A stretch of 64,000 bases of DNA from NCBI GenBank assembly GCA_963281255.1, contig OY725493.1, positions 1,053,550-1,117,549 on the forward strand, given 5' to 3'. A model generated the notes under the pieces. That model saw nothing but the letters and a program-made list of their open reading frames with translations, searched no databases and was not told the origin of the DNA. Source of the stretch: Aphrocallistes beatrix. Lineage: Eukaryota > Porifera > Hexactinellida > Sceptrulophora > Aphrocallistidae. Below, piece after piece: positions 21,207 through 32,951 of the stretch. Positions within the stretch are counted from its first letter, which is position 1, and each line of letters starts with the position of its first letter. The position numbers were made by a program, and so were the translations under genes.

Positions 21207-23519
21207 ATGGTAGAAATATTGTACCGTCCAGCATTCGGGCCGAGCAATCCTCTCCTGGATTCTCGCATCAGAGGTCTCCCGGACTTTCTATTCGGAGCTC
21301 CTCCGCCATTGGTCTGGGGAAATCCTTTCATGGCCACCCGGGTACTGCCACCCGCACCCACTCCCCCCTCCCCTTCTCCTTCCCCCTCTCCCTCCCCTCT
21401 CTCAAACACCCCAACACCCTTATCGGATGACAAAGCACCTCTCGGTCTCAGTCAGGTGGACGATGACGTCACAAGGATTCGGATGGGGATTATAGGGAGA
21501 GGCAATAAGAAGAAAAGTTTGAACGATGTTCTCATTGACATCCTGCCAAACCGTAGCTACGACCACCGAACCCAGTTCATAGACAGATACAGCGCAATGT
21601 ACAGGGCGAACCTACTCGACGACCTCTCCAAGCAAGTGAAACCGCACAACTTCTTCTTCGCCGTTCGCGCAATGTTAGAGCTCTACCGTCTGACACGCAT
21701 GCACTCTCTCTTCATTGCGATGGAGGGAAAGGCTACGGGACGCTTCCTCTCGCTGGAGGGACTAGGAACTGATGAGAGTGCCTTGGCCGAGATATTATTC
21801 ATGGCTACCAACAGCCAGATTAAATTTTGTCGGATAAATTGGAAGCGTTTCTACCCATCATTCGATTTAGAAAACCAACTCCAAGGAGAAACAAGTGGTA
21901 ACTTTTCGAGGTTATTATTTGCCCTCACTCAAGGAGATCGCGATGAGAGTGGAAATGTAGATTTTGAGCTCGTGAAGGCAGACGTGAGAGAATTACAAGG
22001 AGATGAAGAAAAACGTGCCTCCAAGTTTATTGAAATATTCTCAAGGCGAAGTCACGAGCATTTGAGCCGACTGATTGGGCAGTTTGAAAATTCAACTGGG
22101 GAGGACATGAATAGCTTCATCACCACATCATTGAAGAGTTTTACCGGCCAAATGATTGGAGATGATTTTATAACTTCGTTGAAGATGTTTATTAACGCAG
22201 TGAGGGATGAAGTCAAGTTCTACGCTCAACGTCTCAACCAGTGCGTTGAGTTCCTTACGCTCCGCTCCATCAACCAGTTGCCGATTGACGTGGTGAGCAG
22301 CCGACAGACGATCGTACGCATCTTAATCTTAAGAAGGGAAATAGACCTTGCGGAAATAAAACAAAGATATTCCGAGTTGTCCGGCACACAGCTGGAGACT
22401 AGCATTCTTAACTGCTTCAAAGATACCAAGTTTGCACCGCTATCCCAGCTCTTACTGTCAATCGTGCGTGAATCCGAAGAGCCGCTACTTCCCGAAGTAG
22501 CCCAGCTGGAAAAGATAATCTCTGAAAAGGGGAAAGGGACCCACATCGTTCTGTCCATCCTCTCCAGCTGTGACTACAAGAAGCGGCTTAAGATTGCGCG
22601 CCAGTACAACCTCACCAACCAAGTGAACCTCCTAAGCAAGGCCGAGGAGTTCCTCAAGTCAAAGGAGCTTCTGTTCACTCTCCGAGCTCTGACAGAGACC
22701 CACGAAGTGACCTGTGTACGCTCCTTGTGGATGGCAATGGAAGGGAAGGGAAGTGGAAAACTATTTTCAAAGGAAGTGATTCCTGCTGACGTGCTCGCTG
22801 TCACAGACATTCTATTCCAAGCCTCCAACAAGGATCTCAGCTACTTCAACGAGTTCTACCCCAAGTACTCTACCGGGTACAACCTAATGGACCATGTAAG
22901 GAGGGAGACGGGCAATGGAGCACACAATGGGAACGGACACCTGTCTACACTTCTGCAGAAGATTCTGGAATGCAAACGCGCAGATAACATAGAAAATAAC
23001 ACAGAATTAATTAAAGAGGATGTAGTGAAGCTGCACCAGCTAGCTAATGCCGAACATCCCCATGACATAATTATTGAACTGTTCGCGTATCGGAGTCGGG
23101 AGCATCTGAGAGTTGTGTTCAATGACTTTGAAGGTATCTACGAGGATACGATTGCCAACTACGTGCATACTTGCTTTCGAACTCGTAGTCAGGACGACTT
23201 CCTGCAGGCGCTGGCCAACTTCGTCGGTTCCATTCAGGATCCAGAAATGTACTACGCACAGCGACTCAGCGAATCCTTCAATTTTATCCGTGAAAAGAAT
23301 GGAAATTCTCTGGAATCGATGAGCCAGAGACAATCCGTTCTCAGGATCATTATCGCCCGCGCAGAAATAGATCTGGACAGAATTGCGGATAGGTTCATTG
23401 CGATTTCAAAGGGCAGTGACAGTTTGGAGAAGACAATTCAGGATGTGATTAAAGAAGTGGGGGTAGCGCGCATATTGTTAGATATGCTCAGTTTCAAGCA
23501 GGCGGATCTTTTAGATTAA
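21207..23519 (+). CDS. Divergent eight-repeat annexin-like protein
   Basis: A single-exon ORF of 770 residues. After a proline-rich N-terminus (about 1-90), annexin repeats run through two halves of four, as in annexin A6. Repeat signatures include GLGTDESALAEILF, EIFSRRSHEHLSRLIGQFE, RQTIVRILILRREIDLAEIK, ELFAYRSREHLRVVFNDFE and RQSVLRIIIARAEIDLDRI. Annexins bind acidic phospholipids in the presence of calcium. Most of the GxGT loops that bind calcium are missing; only one clear GLGTDE is seen, in the first half. It may therefore bind membranes weakly or without calcium. A four-repeat gene with a large spacer is the less likely alternative. Confidence 0.78.
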   Translation: MVEILYRPAFGPSNPLLDSRIRGLPDFLFGAPPPLVWGNPFMATRVLPPAPTPPSPSPSPSPSPLSNTPTPLSDDKAPLGLSQVDDDVTRIRMGIIGRGNKKKSLNDVLIDILPNRSYDHRTQFIDRYSAMYRANLLDDLSKQVKPHNFFFAVRAMLELYRLTRMHSLFIAMEGKATGRFLSLEGLGTDESALAEILFMATNSQIKFCRINWKRFYPSFDLENQLQGETSGNFSRLLFALTQGDRDESGNVDFELVKADVRELQGDEEKRASKFIEIFSRRSHEHLSRLIGQFENSTGEDMNSFITTSLKSFTGQMIGDDFITSLKMFINAVRDEVKFYAQRLNQCVEFLTLRSINQLPIDVVSSRQTIVRILILRREIDLAEIKQRYSELSGTQLETSILNCFKDTKFAPLSQLLLSIVRESEEPLLPEVAQLEKIISEKGKGTHIVLSILSSCDYKKRLKIARQYNLTNQVNLLSKAEEFLKSKELLFTLRALTETHEVTCVRSLWMAMEGKGSGKLFSKEVIPADVLAVTDILFQASNKDLSYFNEFYPKYSTGYNLMDHVRRETGNGAHNGNGHLSTLLQKILECKRADNIENNTELIKEDVVKLHQLANAEHPHDIIIELFAYRSREHLRVVFNDFEGIYEDTIANYVHTCFRTRSQDDFLQALANFVGSIQDPEMYYAQRLSESFNFIREKNGNSLESMSQRQSVLRIIIARAEIDLDRIADRFIAISKGSDSLEKTIQDVIKEVGVARILLDMLSFKQADLLD

Positions 23520-23932
23520 TTCCCCATTTAAGTACCTTCCTCCCCCCCCTCCGTCCTCTCATATACCCATTTTATGATTGTCCTAAACTTTGTAAATAGT
23601 AATGTCCTTGAGTTACATAGTTTGTTCAAATATCATTACAATTAAGTATTTTTGTTTCTGTTAATTAACTCATACATATATTTTGAATTATTTTGAGACT
23701 TTTAATCGTGTAAAAGAGTACTTATTATTTCTATCAGTAACGGAAATGTGAGAACTGATAAAAGAAAATTCTATTTAGAACAATAATACAATTTGTCTAA
23801 TTCTACAAGTTTGCAAAAAGTGTCGCAAATACTCTTCGTTGATCTATTTTGGTTCACATACTTGGAATGTTTGCGTTTTATGTCCTAGAGTGTAAGAACT
23901 CATATGTAATACACTTTTGGAGCATTGTGGTT

Positions 23933-23985
23933 CGAATCATGAATAATACTACTTAAGTATATTGAGTAGTAGTATTTATGATTCG
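23933..23985. repeat. Short inverted repeat in the annexin-PSMD4 intergenic region
   Basis: CGAATCATGAATAATACTAC pairs with the inverted arm ending TATTTATGATTCG. The region 23520-24172 otherwise shows no gene. Confidence 0.6.
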
Positions 23986-24172
23986 TACAGTTTATTAATA
24001 ATTTAGTTATTGCAGCCAAATAATGCACTCTAAAATGCTACTTCCACCCAGATGAGAACTAAAAGAACATTTTATGTTCAGCTGAAAATTCAGAAAATGC
24101 TTAGAAATTTGGAAGTAAATAACCTCATTAAAATTAATTATCTATATATCATGACGTGATACGCGTGTAGCA

Positions 24173-25742
24173 ATGGAGTCCTGTGTTATTTGCATGGATA
24201 GCAGTGAGTGGATGCGAAATGGCGACTTCATTCCCACTCGTCTGAGTGCACAGGAAGAAGCTATCGGCATGATATGTCAGTCTAAGCGCAACAAGAACGC
24301 TGAGAACTGTCTAGCTCTCCTCAGCATGGCCTCGACGCAGGTGCTGGTCACCCTCACGCGAGACGTGAACAAGATCATGTCCACCCTCAGGAAGCTACAA
24401 CCCAAGGGGAAGATTGATTTCGTGAAGGGGCTAAAAATCGCGCATCTCTGTCTGAAGCACAGGCAGGGCAGAGACCACGCGATCCGGATAATAGCATTCG
24501 TGGGGAGTCCCGTGGTGGATGAGGAGCCAGAACTGATTAAGCTAGCGAAGCGACTCAGAAAAGAGAAGGTAGGCCTATTGACAACAAAATGAAAAGAGAA
24601 GTGCAAACTTTATTTAATTGCTTAGGTGAATTTGGACATTATCAACTTCGGAGAGGGAGCTGCGAACACGAAGAAGCTCGAGACTCTGATAACCACCGTG
24701 AACGGAAAGGACGGAGAGAACAGTCACCTGGTCACGATCCCCGCAGACACCCGTCTCTCAGACGTCCTCATCTCCTCCCCGATTATGGCCGGGTCGGGAG
24801 GGGGTGGCGGGTCCAGCTACGAGTTCGGAGTGGACCCTAATGAGGACCCGGAGCTGGCGATGGTGCTGAGAGTGTCGATGGAGGAGGAGAGATCACGGAT
24901 CATAAGTCAGCAACAGGTGTGGGTTTATACATAATCGTTTGAATTATTGAATGCGATTTGTGCACAGACCAGTTCAATCATTATTAGCTTGTGATGTCTA
25001 TTGAACTTAGTATCTTTGCTTATTTGCCAGTTCATATTAGTTTCAATTTAAATTTCGTTTATTGAAAGTAATTGAACAGGTGCTCTTTTGTGTCAAAATT
25101 GAATAGGATGTAATTATCAAAAAAATGTGTTTATGCCCAGTCAGTGTACAATGCACATTCCATATCTTTCTGATTCAGTTGAATGGTATGCTTTGAGATG
25201 TCAAGCTAGTCTCTTGTTTTCTGAAAATCTAATTTCGTAAATAACTGAATAAGTTTATTGGTGTTTAGGGTCAGTCGGCCGGCGGTACTGCGAGCGAGAC
25301 GAAGACAGGGGGCGGGGGCGGGTCAGCGCTGAACAGCATGATGGAGGGTCTCGCTAGCTCACAGCCCCCCGACTTCAACGAGCTGACGGAGGAGCAGCAG
25401 CTCCACCTCGCCATGCAGATGTCCCTCCAGCCGATCGACGGCGGCGCGAACGCCGACTCCGGGGATGACATGGACATCATAGACATGGACTACGACGAGC
25501 TCGACGACGACAACATCGATGATGACGATGATCTGGATGGAGACGACCTGGCCGCGGATCCGAACTTCCTCAGTGACGTGATCGGCACACTTCCAGGTGT
25601 AGACGTGAGCAAGGAGGAGCTGGTGAAGGCTATCCAGGAGCAGAACAACCCTAAGGAGGACAAGGAGGACAAGGAGGACAAGGAGGGGGAGGGGGATAAG
25701 GAGGACAAGGAGGGGGAGGGGGAGGGGGACAGTGCTAGCTAG
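24173..25742 (+). CDS. PSMD4: 26S proteasome ubiquitin receptor PSMD4/Rpn10 (3 exons)
   Basis: Exons 24173-24568, 24626-24916 and 25269-25742 join in phase 0 to 386 residues (human 377). The VWA domain fills about 1-190 and opens with the family form [18 protein letters not shown]. Two ubiquitin-interacting motifs follow: [15 protein letters not shown] and [14 protein letters not shown]. Rpn10 docks polyubiquitinated substrates on the 19S regulatory particle and braces lid and base. The C-terminus ends in a lysine/acid run ([11 protein letters not shown]), which is longer and more repetitive than usual. Confidence 0.97.
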
Positions 25743-26206
25743 TGTGTAGATTGGGTACTTAGCAATAGCAGTCGAGTTGTATCGTGTGGTGATTAATTGA
25801 TAATGTTATCCAACTGGAATGGTCTTCAATATTAATAATCAGTTCTTCAGTACACAAGGTTCCGTCATACAAGTACTTGTCAGATCGGAATGGAAGTTAT
25901 GTCGGGTTGCACCAGACTCTAACTACTCAATATTCACAATAAATCCATACTTTTGAAACCGCAGGTCACGTCTCTATCGAAAAATAGCTTCCAACGGTTA
26001 TTAAAACCTCGAAATAGAAGAGGATTTGTAGAACAGGGACTACAGTTAGCATTTTAGTAGATTATTAAACTTCAAATCAACATTCAACCTGGAGGTTTTG
26101 ATAATTCCGTTTCACTAGTCGAAGAGAGCTGGAAACAGCTTCCAAAACATCAGGTATCGTCGATTATTATGACGTGTAATAACTTTATTTATGTATTATG
26201 TTTAAT

Positions 26207-26327
26207 CAGGGGGGGCATCCGGGGCATTTGCCCTGAGTTTGATTCTTTCGACCACCTATGCCAAATCATAGTAAGGGCCCAGGATTTTTTTCCTTGGCCC
26301 GCCTCGGCCCGGGCTTGGAAATTCCTG
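26207..26327. repeat. Partial copy of the GGGCCC-rich hAT-like MITE family
   Basis: It shares GCCAAATCATAGTA, GGATTTTTT, CGCCT and GGGCTTGG...AATTCCTG with the element at 61125-61273. Its ends are degraded and I see no target duplication. It lies in the 25743-26588 spacer, which shows nothing else. Confidence 0.65.
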
Positions 26328-26588
26328 TGACTGTGTAATACGTGTTTGTTCAAAGACGTATTTCTAAACAACTTAGCTCAGTAACATTCACTGCAATCAG
26401 GGTTGGCAATATGCAAATAGTATCAAGTAGTAATGAATAAAACACACAGTTAAGCATATTATTGATACAGAAGTGCATTTAAATTATTTGTGAAACATCT
26501 CCGATATCTGTTTCATTATCATGATACGTTTTAATTGTGTTTGTTATTGGTGTCGTACCAGGTAGATATTAGAAAAAGTTAAAAGAAC

Positions 26589-29500
26589 ATGCAGGTATTC
26601 CCAGGAAAAAGTGACTATAGGGGAAACTTCTTGACACAAATCTTCTTTTTCTGGCTGGATAAACTATTTTTAAGGGATTTAGAAGAAAATTGACACAAAG
26701 TGACCTTCATTCATGTCCAAGCGAACAAAAGTCTCGTGAAATTTATCAGAGATTCAAACTGTATTGGCAAGAAGAATTGGAGAAACCCAATCCTGACATC
26801 AAGATTGCCCTGGTTAAGTCGCTGAAGACTTCCCTCTTCATCGCTTTCTTATTCCTCCTTCTAGAAGGTGTGTTAATTGTAACTCAAACGGTCTTCATTA
26901 CAAATTTCTCTGCCTCCTGTTCAGCAACTGAATCTAAGATTGAAACATCGATTCTATACACTCGCAATCTCTTCCATCACTCTTGTTACCCCAATTCTTC
27001 ACACAATAGGTTACTACCTGGGGGACTGTGCTGCAATGCAAGCTCGCACAATTTGCATTACAGCTATCTATAAGAAAACGCTTCTTGTCCGACAAAATAT
27101 ATTACATCAAGCCTCCACCGTGTCCGTTATAAATCTCGTTTCAAACGACGTGTTTAAATTCGATTCAGCGATTCGCTATTTCAGCCTTTTCTTTGTCTCC
27201 CCAATTGTCGCCATCTTGTCAGTTGTCATTTTCGTAGTCTACATCAACCCTATGGGGCTTCTAGGTATGCTATACATTGTACTACACACGCCTTTGCAAG
27301 TTGGATTGGGATACTTATTTGGGTATTTTAGATATCTCCAATCCACAACTGGAGACAAACGTATCAGAATGATGGACCAGATTATCCGTGGTATGCAGGT
27401 GGTGAAATTCTATGTTTGGGAGAATCCGATGGTTAGATACATCAGCAAAATCCGTCGCAAGGAGATCTTCCTCGCTAGCTTAGCAGGGTGCACTCAGAGC
27501 AGTACATATTCATTTTTCACCACTAGCGTGTTCATCGCCTTATTTCTGATCTACTCTGTCAGTAGAGCCTTGAGCCAACCGCTGATTCCCTCCAAACTGG
27601 CGCTAGCATATCTCCTGTTGAACATAGTCAACAGTTACTGTGTGCGTCTGCTTGGAAATGCCATTTTCGCGAATAGAGAGTGCATTATCGCGCTGAGAAC
27701 AATCCAGAGTATTCTACGAATTCGACTAACAGACCTTTTGTAAAATTAGTCGATTTCTCTGCCTCTTGGAAAGGAACAGAGAAAGTAGATCAAAATGACT
27801 TGGTTCTCAAGTCTCTACGTCTCATCATAGACCGACCGCAACTCGTCGCGGTGGCTGGTCCCATCGGTTCTGGGAAGTCCAGCTTCCTCATGAGCCTGAT
27901 AGGCGAGCTGTCCGGTCTGTCTGGTCAGTTGGAAACAGTCGGTGTAACCTCGTACAGCTCTCAAGTCCCATGGATATTTTCTGGCAGTCTGCGCGAGAAT
28001 ATTTTGTTTGGCAGTCAACTCGATTCAGAACGCTACTGGGAGGTGGTGAATGCTTGCAGCCTAAACGAAGATCTAGACTCGTTTGAAAATGGAGACATGA
28101 CACTGATAGGTGAGAGGGGATATTCGACAATTGCATATTCGACAATTGCATCCATGGCTTCCTCAAGGATAAGATTGTTGTATTAGTGACGCACCGAATC
28201 CATTTCGTGCGCATTGCGGATCTCGTTTTGATGTTGAATGAAGGTAGATGTGTGAGTCAAGGCACTTATCAGGAAGTCATTGATAAAGATGAATTTTCAA
28301 AGACATTTCTCCGAAGGTTAGAAAAAACGGATGAAAATGTTGCTGTGACAAAAAAGAATATTTCCTTTCCATTTAGCGAGAACGCTGATACACTTGTACC
28401 AAGTGAGATGGATAGACCAGATCAAACTGATTCTCAACCCATGTCCAAATCTCTAACTTCTGAAGCCTATACACCAAATTCCATCGGCATCCTCACGTAC
28501 TTGCGTTACTTCTGGGCAGGCGGACTCCTAGCAACTCTTCTCTTAATGGCCATAACAATCCTGAGCAACTTGGCCCTCCTCCTAGGATACTGGTGGATGC
28601 AGTCGATCGCAACCTGCTCCGATGCACAACTCCAGCAAGGAACGAATCGAACAAACACCAGTGAAACTCCCATAGCATGTCCCTGGTACTTCGATTTCCG
28701 TCACAGTGGATCATTGAGCTTGCTCGCGGCGTTCATCTTCTCAGGGTCCGTCTTCATGTTCCTGCGTGGTCTGAATTTCTACTATATCCTACTACAAGCC
28801 AGCCGACGGCTTCACAACAGAATGCTCAGGAGATTGGTGCACACTCCGATGCACTTCTTCGACACGAATCCTAGCGGAAGGATCCTGAACAGGTTCTCTA
28901 AGGACCTCGGGTTCATGGACGAACAGCTGCCAAAAGAATTCTACGAATTCTGGCAATACTCAACCTACAATCTCGCCGCCGCGATCGCAATTTGTGCAGT
29001 ACAGCCCTTCATGGTGGTCCCATTCATCCTAATGGCGGTCTCCACCCTCACCCTGAGGTACTTCTACCTGAGATCCTCCAAGCAGATCAAGCACCTGGAG
29101 AGCATCGCACGCAGTCCTCTCTACTCGCACATCTCACTCACAATGCAGGGCATCTCCACCGTCCGAGCTCTCGGGATGGAAGAGAGGATGGCACAAGACC
29201 TCCACTTCTTCCAGGACGAACACGCCCGTGCCTGGTACCACTATGTGGCGGGGGAGAGATGGTTCGGATTAAGAGTTGACCTCTTTTCTGTGTTAGTAAT
29301 AGTGTCTGGGGTTTTCACTGCTTTCTTCACGAATTGTGTATTCGCACAAGACGATTTGATCGATTTCTCCCTGCCTCTACTCTTTTCGATTGCGATTTTA
29401 TTCCAATTCATGGTCCGCCTGAGCGGACAAGTCGAGATCTACATGGTGTCAGTGGATAGAGTACTTAAGTACGTCAGTCTACCTCAAGAGAAAACGATAA

Positions 29501-30279
29501 TATTTCCCTCCACCCATCCTTGTTCTCATAGCACTGAAGGTAGGATTGAGTATAAGAATATTCTGTTTAAATACTCAGAAGAGCTCCCTTACGTTCTCAA
29601 GAATGTATCATTAACGATATCGGCCGGAGAGAAAATCGGGATAATCGGGAGAACAGGTGCTGGGAAAACTTCACTGTTTAACTCTCTGCTGCGTGTCAAT
29701 GAGCTATCTGGCGGGAGCATTACCGTAGACTACAAGGACATTCAGAGCTTAGACCTGTACGAACATCGCAAGAAAATATCTGTGATCCCACAGGACCCGT
29801 TTCTCTTCTCCGGCACACTCAGGTACAACTTGGATCCTTTCGATCAGTTCAGCACCGCTGAGATTTGGGACGCGCTCGATAAGTCGCATCTGAAGAGCAT
29901 GGTGGAGTCTCTACTTGGACAGCTAGGAGGTGCAGTGGAGGAGGATGGGCATAACTTCTCCGCTGGGGATAAACAGCTTTTGTGTCTAGCCAGGGCCATG
30001 CTGAAGAAGAATAATATCATACTGATAGACGAGGCCACAGCTAACGTGGATCTGCTCACTGACCAGTTAGTTCAGCAGGCAATCCGATCTCACTTCTCGC
30101 ACTGCTCCGTACTGACCATCGCACACCGGATCGAGACCATTATAGACTCAGATAGGATCATTGTGCTGGAGAATGGGCGCATTACTGAAATGGCTACTCC
30201 CTCTGAAATGCTACGGAATAAGGAGAGCTATCTGAGTAGGCTGCTCTCGCAGTTAGATCCCGCACTCGCTCTAATTTGA
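26589..30279 (+). pseudogene. ABCC (MRP-type) ABC transporter, frame-broken, NBD1 core deleted
   Basis: The pieces follow the layout of MRP4-type ABCC exporters: an N-terminus (NFLTQIFFFWLDKLF) from an ATG at 26589, TMD1, NBD1, TMD2 and NBD2. Reading frame changes near 26675, 26925 and 27710, the first in a T run. NBD1 keeps Walker A (GPIGSGKSS) and the Q-loop, but after GERG the LSGGQ signature, Walker B and D-loop are gone. A duplicated 15-mer (ATATTCGACAATTGC, about 28121-28150) sits there instead, and the frame resumes at THRIHFVRIADLVLMLNEG. The second half (28186-30279, 697 codons) is intact, with Walker A GRTGAGKTSL, signature FSAGDKQ and Walker B NIILIDEATANVD. No introns are seen. 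Sequencing errors could explain the one-base shifts but not the deletion. Confidence 0.72.
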
Positions 30280-30388
30280 AAGAATAAGTTCAATACCTAG
30301 TTTTAGTTTTAGTTTTAGTATTAGTAGGATAGCTACATGCTATGTGTAGACATTATTTGCACCACATTCATCAATAATAAATGATGCG

Positions 30389-30530
30389 AACCCTCGGCTG
30401 GCTTGGTGTTTTTTTCTATTTATAGTAAGACCCAAACTTGTTCAAAATGGCTTAAACCGGAAATGACGCAACAAAATACCTCGCAAAGCGCGGGTTTTAA
30501 CAATTCTACAACTAAAGCTTAGAGAAACTG
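30389..30530. repeat. Dispersed repeat, second copy (CTATTTATAGTAA family)
   Basis: It contains CTATTTATAGTAAG, then AAAATGGCTTAAACCGGAAA and TGACGCAACA, as at 3726-3870. It sits in the spacer between the ABCC and NME8-type genes. Confidence 0.6.
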
Positions 30531-30662
30531 AGCTAAAGCATTAGGCATTAGGCACTCCTGGAAACACTTTGTTTCCGCATGATCTGTATTAATTAAACTA
30601 TTTAAAAATTAGTTTAACAATTTAAAACCAGAATATCAGAACAATTGAATTTTAAAATCAAA

Positions 30663-30798
30663 ACAAGCGCGCTTCGCTTGCGCAGCGCGGCGCGGCTGGC
30701 GGACACTGTCTGCCGGAGGAGCCCTTTGGGCGCCTGGGCCCACACTGATTAACTATAAGGTAGATAACATCTCTAAATACGTCTGTCTCACTTACAAT
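30663..30798. repeat. Solo end of the CAAGCGCGCTTCGCTTG element family
   Basis: The sequence ACAAGCGCGCTTCGCTTGCG is followed by GCGGCTGGCGGACACTG, a GGGCGCC block and ATCGATAATAG. It matches the left arm at 33574 and the inverted right arm ending at 35832. No matching opposite end is seen, so this is a solo or truncated copy. Confidence 0.75.
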
Positions 30799-30961
30799 CG
30801 ATAATAGTACTTATATGGAACATAATAAGTTCTGTTTTAAAATAATTATAAATAATTTTATCACATGGTAGCTAAAGAATTGATTTTCTAAATCAGACCT
30901 AAACTATTTGCTTGCGTAGTGCTTACACACATTCCATTCCAGTTCCGTTCTACGAGTAGAG

Positions 30962-32773
30962 ATGCCCCCTAAGCAGATCCAGGTGCAGATCCACATCCAC
31001 ACGGAGGAGGAGTGGAGGACACAGATGGAGAAGCAAGGTCTGCACTTGGTAGACGCGTATGTGGAGTGGTCTGGGCCGTGTAAGTCCGTGACTAGCCTCT
31101 TCAAGAAGATCAAAATGGAGTGTGGAGACTCTCTCCTTCATTTCGAAACAGCTCCATCCGAGCAGATCGCTCAACTGGAGCCGTACAGAGGCAGATGTCA
31201 ACCCGCCTTCCTCTTATTCGCCGGCGGATGTCTGGTGGGGGCCGTGCACGGGTGTAACGGGCCTAAGCTAGAGCAGGTGATAAAGCGAGAGCTGGAGAAG
31301 GAAAAGAAGATTCTAGAAAGCGGACTGGACCGGATTCCGTTTGAAGATTCAGAAATGTTGCAGTTAAAGCAGCTGGAGGCGAACTTGGGCTGCGAACCTA
31401 AGCCAGAGGAAACGGCGAAGGAGGAAATCGTCCCTGTCCGTAAAGAGTTCACCATCTGCATAATAAAGCCGGATGTAGTGGCTGCGGGTAAAGTGGACGA
31501 GGTGATCTCTCTGATTCGCGCGCGGTTTATCGATATATTAGCTCAGAAGCAGGAGACGCTGAGTGAAGAGGTGGTGAGGGAGTTGTACTCACATCTGTTA
31601 GAGGAGAGCTTCTTTCCGGACCTGCTCAGTTTCATGACAGGGGGACCCTCTGTCATCCTCCTGCTCTCCAAGATGGGACTCACGGGACACGGGATCGTGG
31701 ACGAGTTCAGAGAAGTGATAGGCCCGTTTGACACAGAGCAAGCCAAGGCAGAGTTCCCCCAGTCCCTACGCGCTCTCTACGGAACCTCCAGCATTCTCAA
31801 CGCAGTGCACAGCAGCGCTAGCGTGGAGCTAGCCGCGAGAGAGCTGGCCTTCTTCTTCCCGCAGTCCGCGGTCCCCTACGTCCGCGGAACGGTCCCCGAG
31901 GAGAGGACTCTCGCTCTGATCCGTCCGGACGCCCTGGCCCAGCACAAAGACGCGCTGCTGGAGAAGATCAGAGAGGCGGGGTTCGAGATAAGTTTCGCGA
32001 GAGAGGTGGAGTTGAGTCGGGAGCAGGTGGAAGGATTCTTCGCCGATCAGAGAGAGGAGGAAGGGTTCGAAAAGCTCGTGACTGACATGAGCTCTGTGCC
32101 GGTACTAGCGCTGTGTCTCTCCGGGAAGGACGTGGTGCAGAGGTGGGTGCAGTTGATCCAACCGCTGGTACCTGAGAGTGCGGAGACGGAGGGCACAGAG
32201 ACTGATACCGGTCGCCGGCCCAGTATCCTGGGCATGATCAGTGACCTCCTGCCCGAGTCCCCGGCGGTACCGGTGTACGGGTCTTCTTCCGCACAGAATG
32301 CCCTCTCAGACATGGACACTGTCTTCCCGGAACAAGAGACCATCGCCGTCATCAAACCTAACGCATTTCCACACAAAGACACGATCATAGATAAGATTCA
32401 GGATTTGGGGTTCAGTGTGAAGGCTCAGAAAGAACAGGTGTTCAATCAAGAGCTTTTCGAGGCATTCTACAAGCAGCACGAGGGACAGGAGTTCTATGAG
32501 AACTTGAAAGAGTTCATGACATCCGGTCCATCCATGGTGCTTCTTCTCTCAGACAGGAATGCGATCTCCAAGTGGAGAGAAGCGATGGGACCGATCGAGC
32601 CGACTGAGGGCCTCAGGGGGGTGTTTGGACGCGACGCAGTGGCGAACGGACTCCACGGGACTTCAAACGACGAGAAAGTAGAAGAATTCGCGAAATTATT
32701 TTTCAGTGAAAGCAACCAGGTCACTTCTGAAATGGAAAATAAGGAAGATGACCAAGAGACCACAGAGCCCTGA
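30962..32773 (+). CDS. NME8/TXNDC3-type thioredoxin + triple NDP-kinase protein
   Basis: A single-exon ORF of 603 residues (human NME8 588). A thioredoxin domain (about 1-115) is followed by three nucleoside diphosphate kinase domains (about 160-300, 315-445, 460-590). NME8-type proteins are parts of cilia and sperm axonemes, in the outer dynein arm. The thioredoxin site reads WSGPC, so the first Cys is Ser and dithiol chemistry is unlikely. Kinase domains 1 and 3 keep the phospho-His (LNAVHSSAS, NGLHGTSN). Domain 2 reads QNALSDMDT and lacks it. NME9-like proteins have only one or two kinase domains, so NME8-type fits better. Confidence 0.87.
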   Translation: MPPKQIQVQIHIHTEEEWRTQMEKQGLHLVDAYVEWSGPCKSVTSLFKKIKMECGDSLLHFETAPSEQIAQLEPYRGRCQPAFLLFAGGCLVGAVHGCNGPKLEQVIKRELEKEKKILESGLDRIPFEDSEMLQLKQLEANLGCEPKPEETAKEEIVPVRKEFTICIIKPDVVAAGKVDEVISLIRARFIDILAQKQETLSEEVVRELYSHLLEESFFPDLLSFMTGGPSVILLLSKMGLTGHGIVDEFREVIGPFDTEQAKAEFPQSLRALYGTSSILNAVHSSASVELAARELAFFFPQSAVPYVRGTVPEERTLALIRPDALAQHKDALLEKIREAGFEISFAREVELSREQVEGFFADQREEEGFEKLVTDMSSVPVLALCLSGKDVVQRWVQLIQPLVPESAETEGTETDTGRRPSILGMISDLLPESPAVPVYGSSSAQNALSDMDTVFPEQETIAVIKPNAFPHKDTIIDKIQDLGFSVKAQKEQVFNQELFEAFYKQHEGQEFYENLKEFMTSGPSMVLLLSDRNAISKWREAMGPIEPTEGLRGVFGRDAVANGLHGTSNDEKVEEFAKLFFSESNQVTSEMENKEDDQETTEP

Positions 32774-32951
32774 AGCAACACTAATAAAAAAGTATATACT
32801 CATTACGCATTTTATTTTTATAACTAATATATGAAGCATTTATCCTCTCTAACATTACATAATGAGATTATAGAGTATATCGTTCATTAACATTGTATTA
32901 GTAGCTATAAAATTCTTATGAAGATTCAGGGGGGAGTTAATTAACTAAAAG

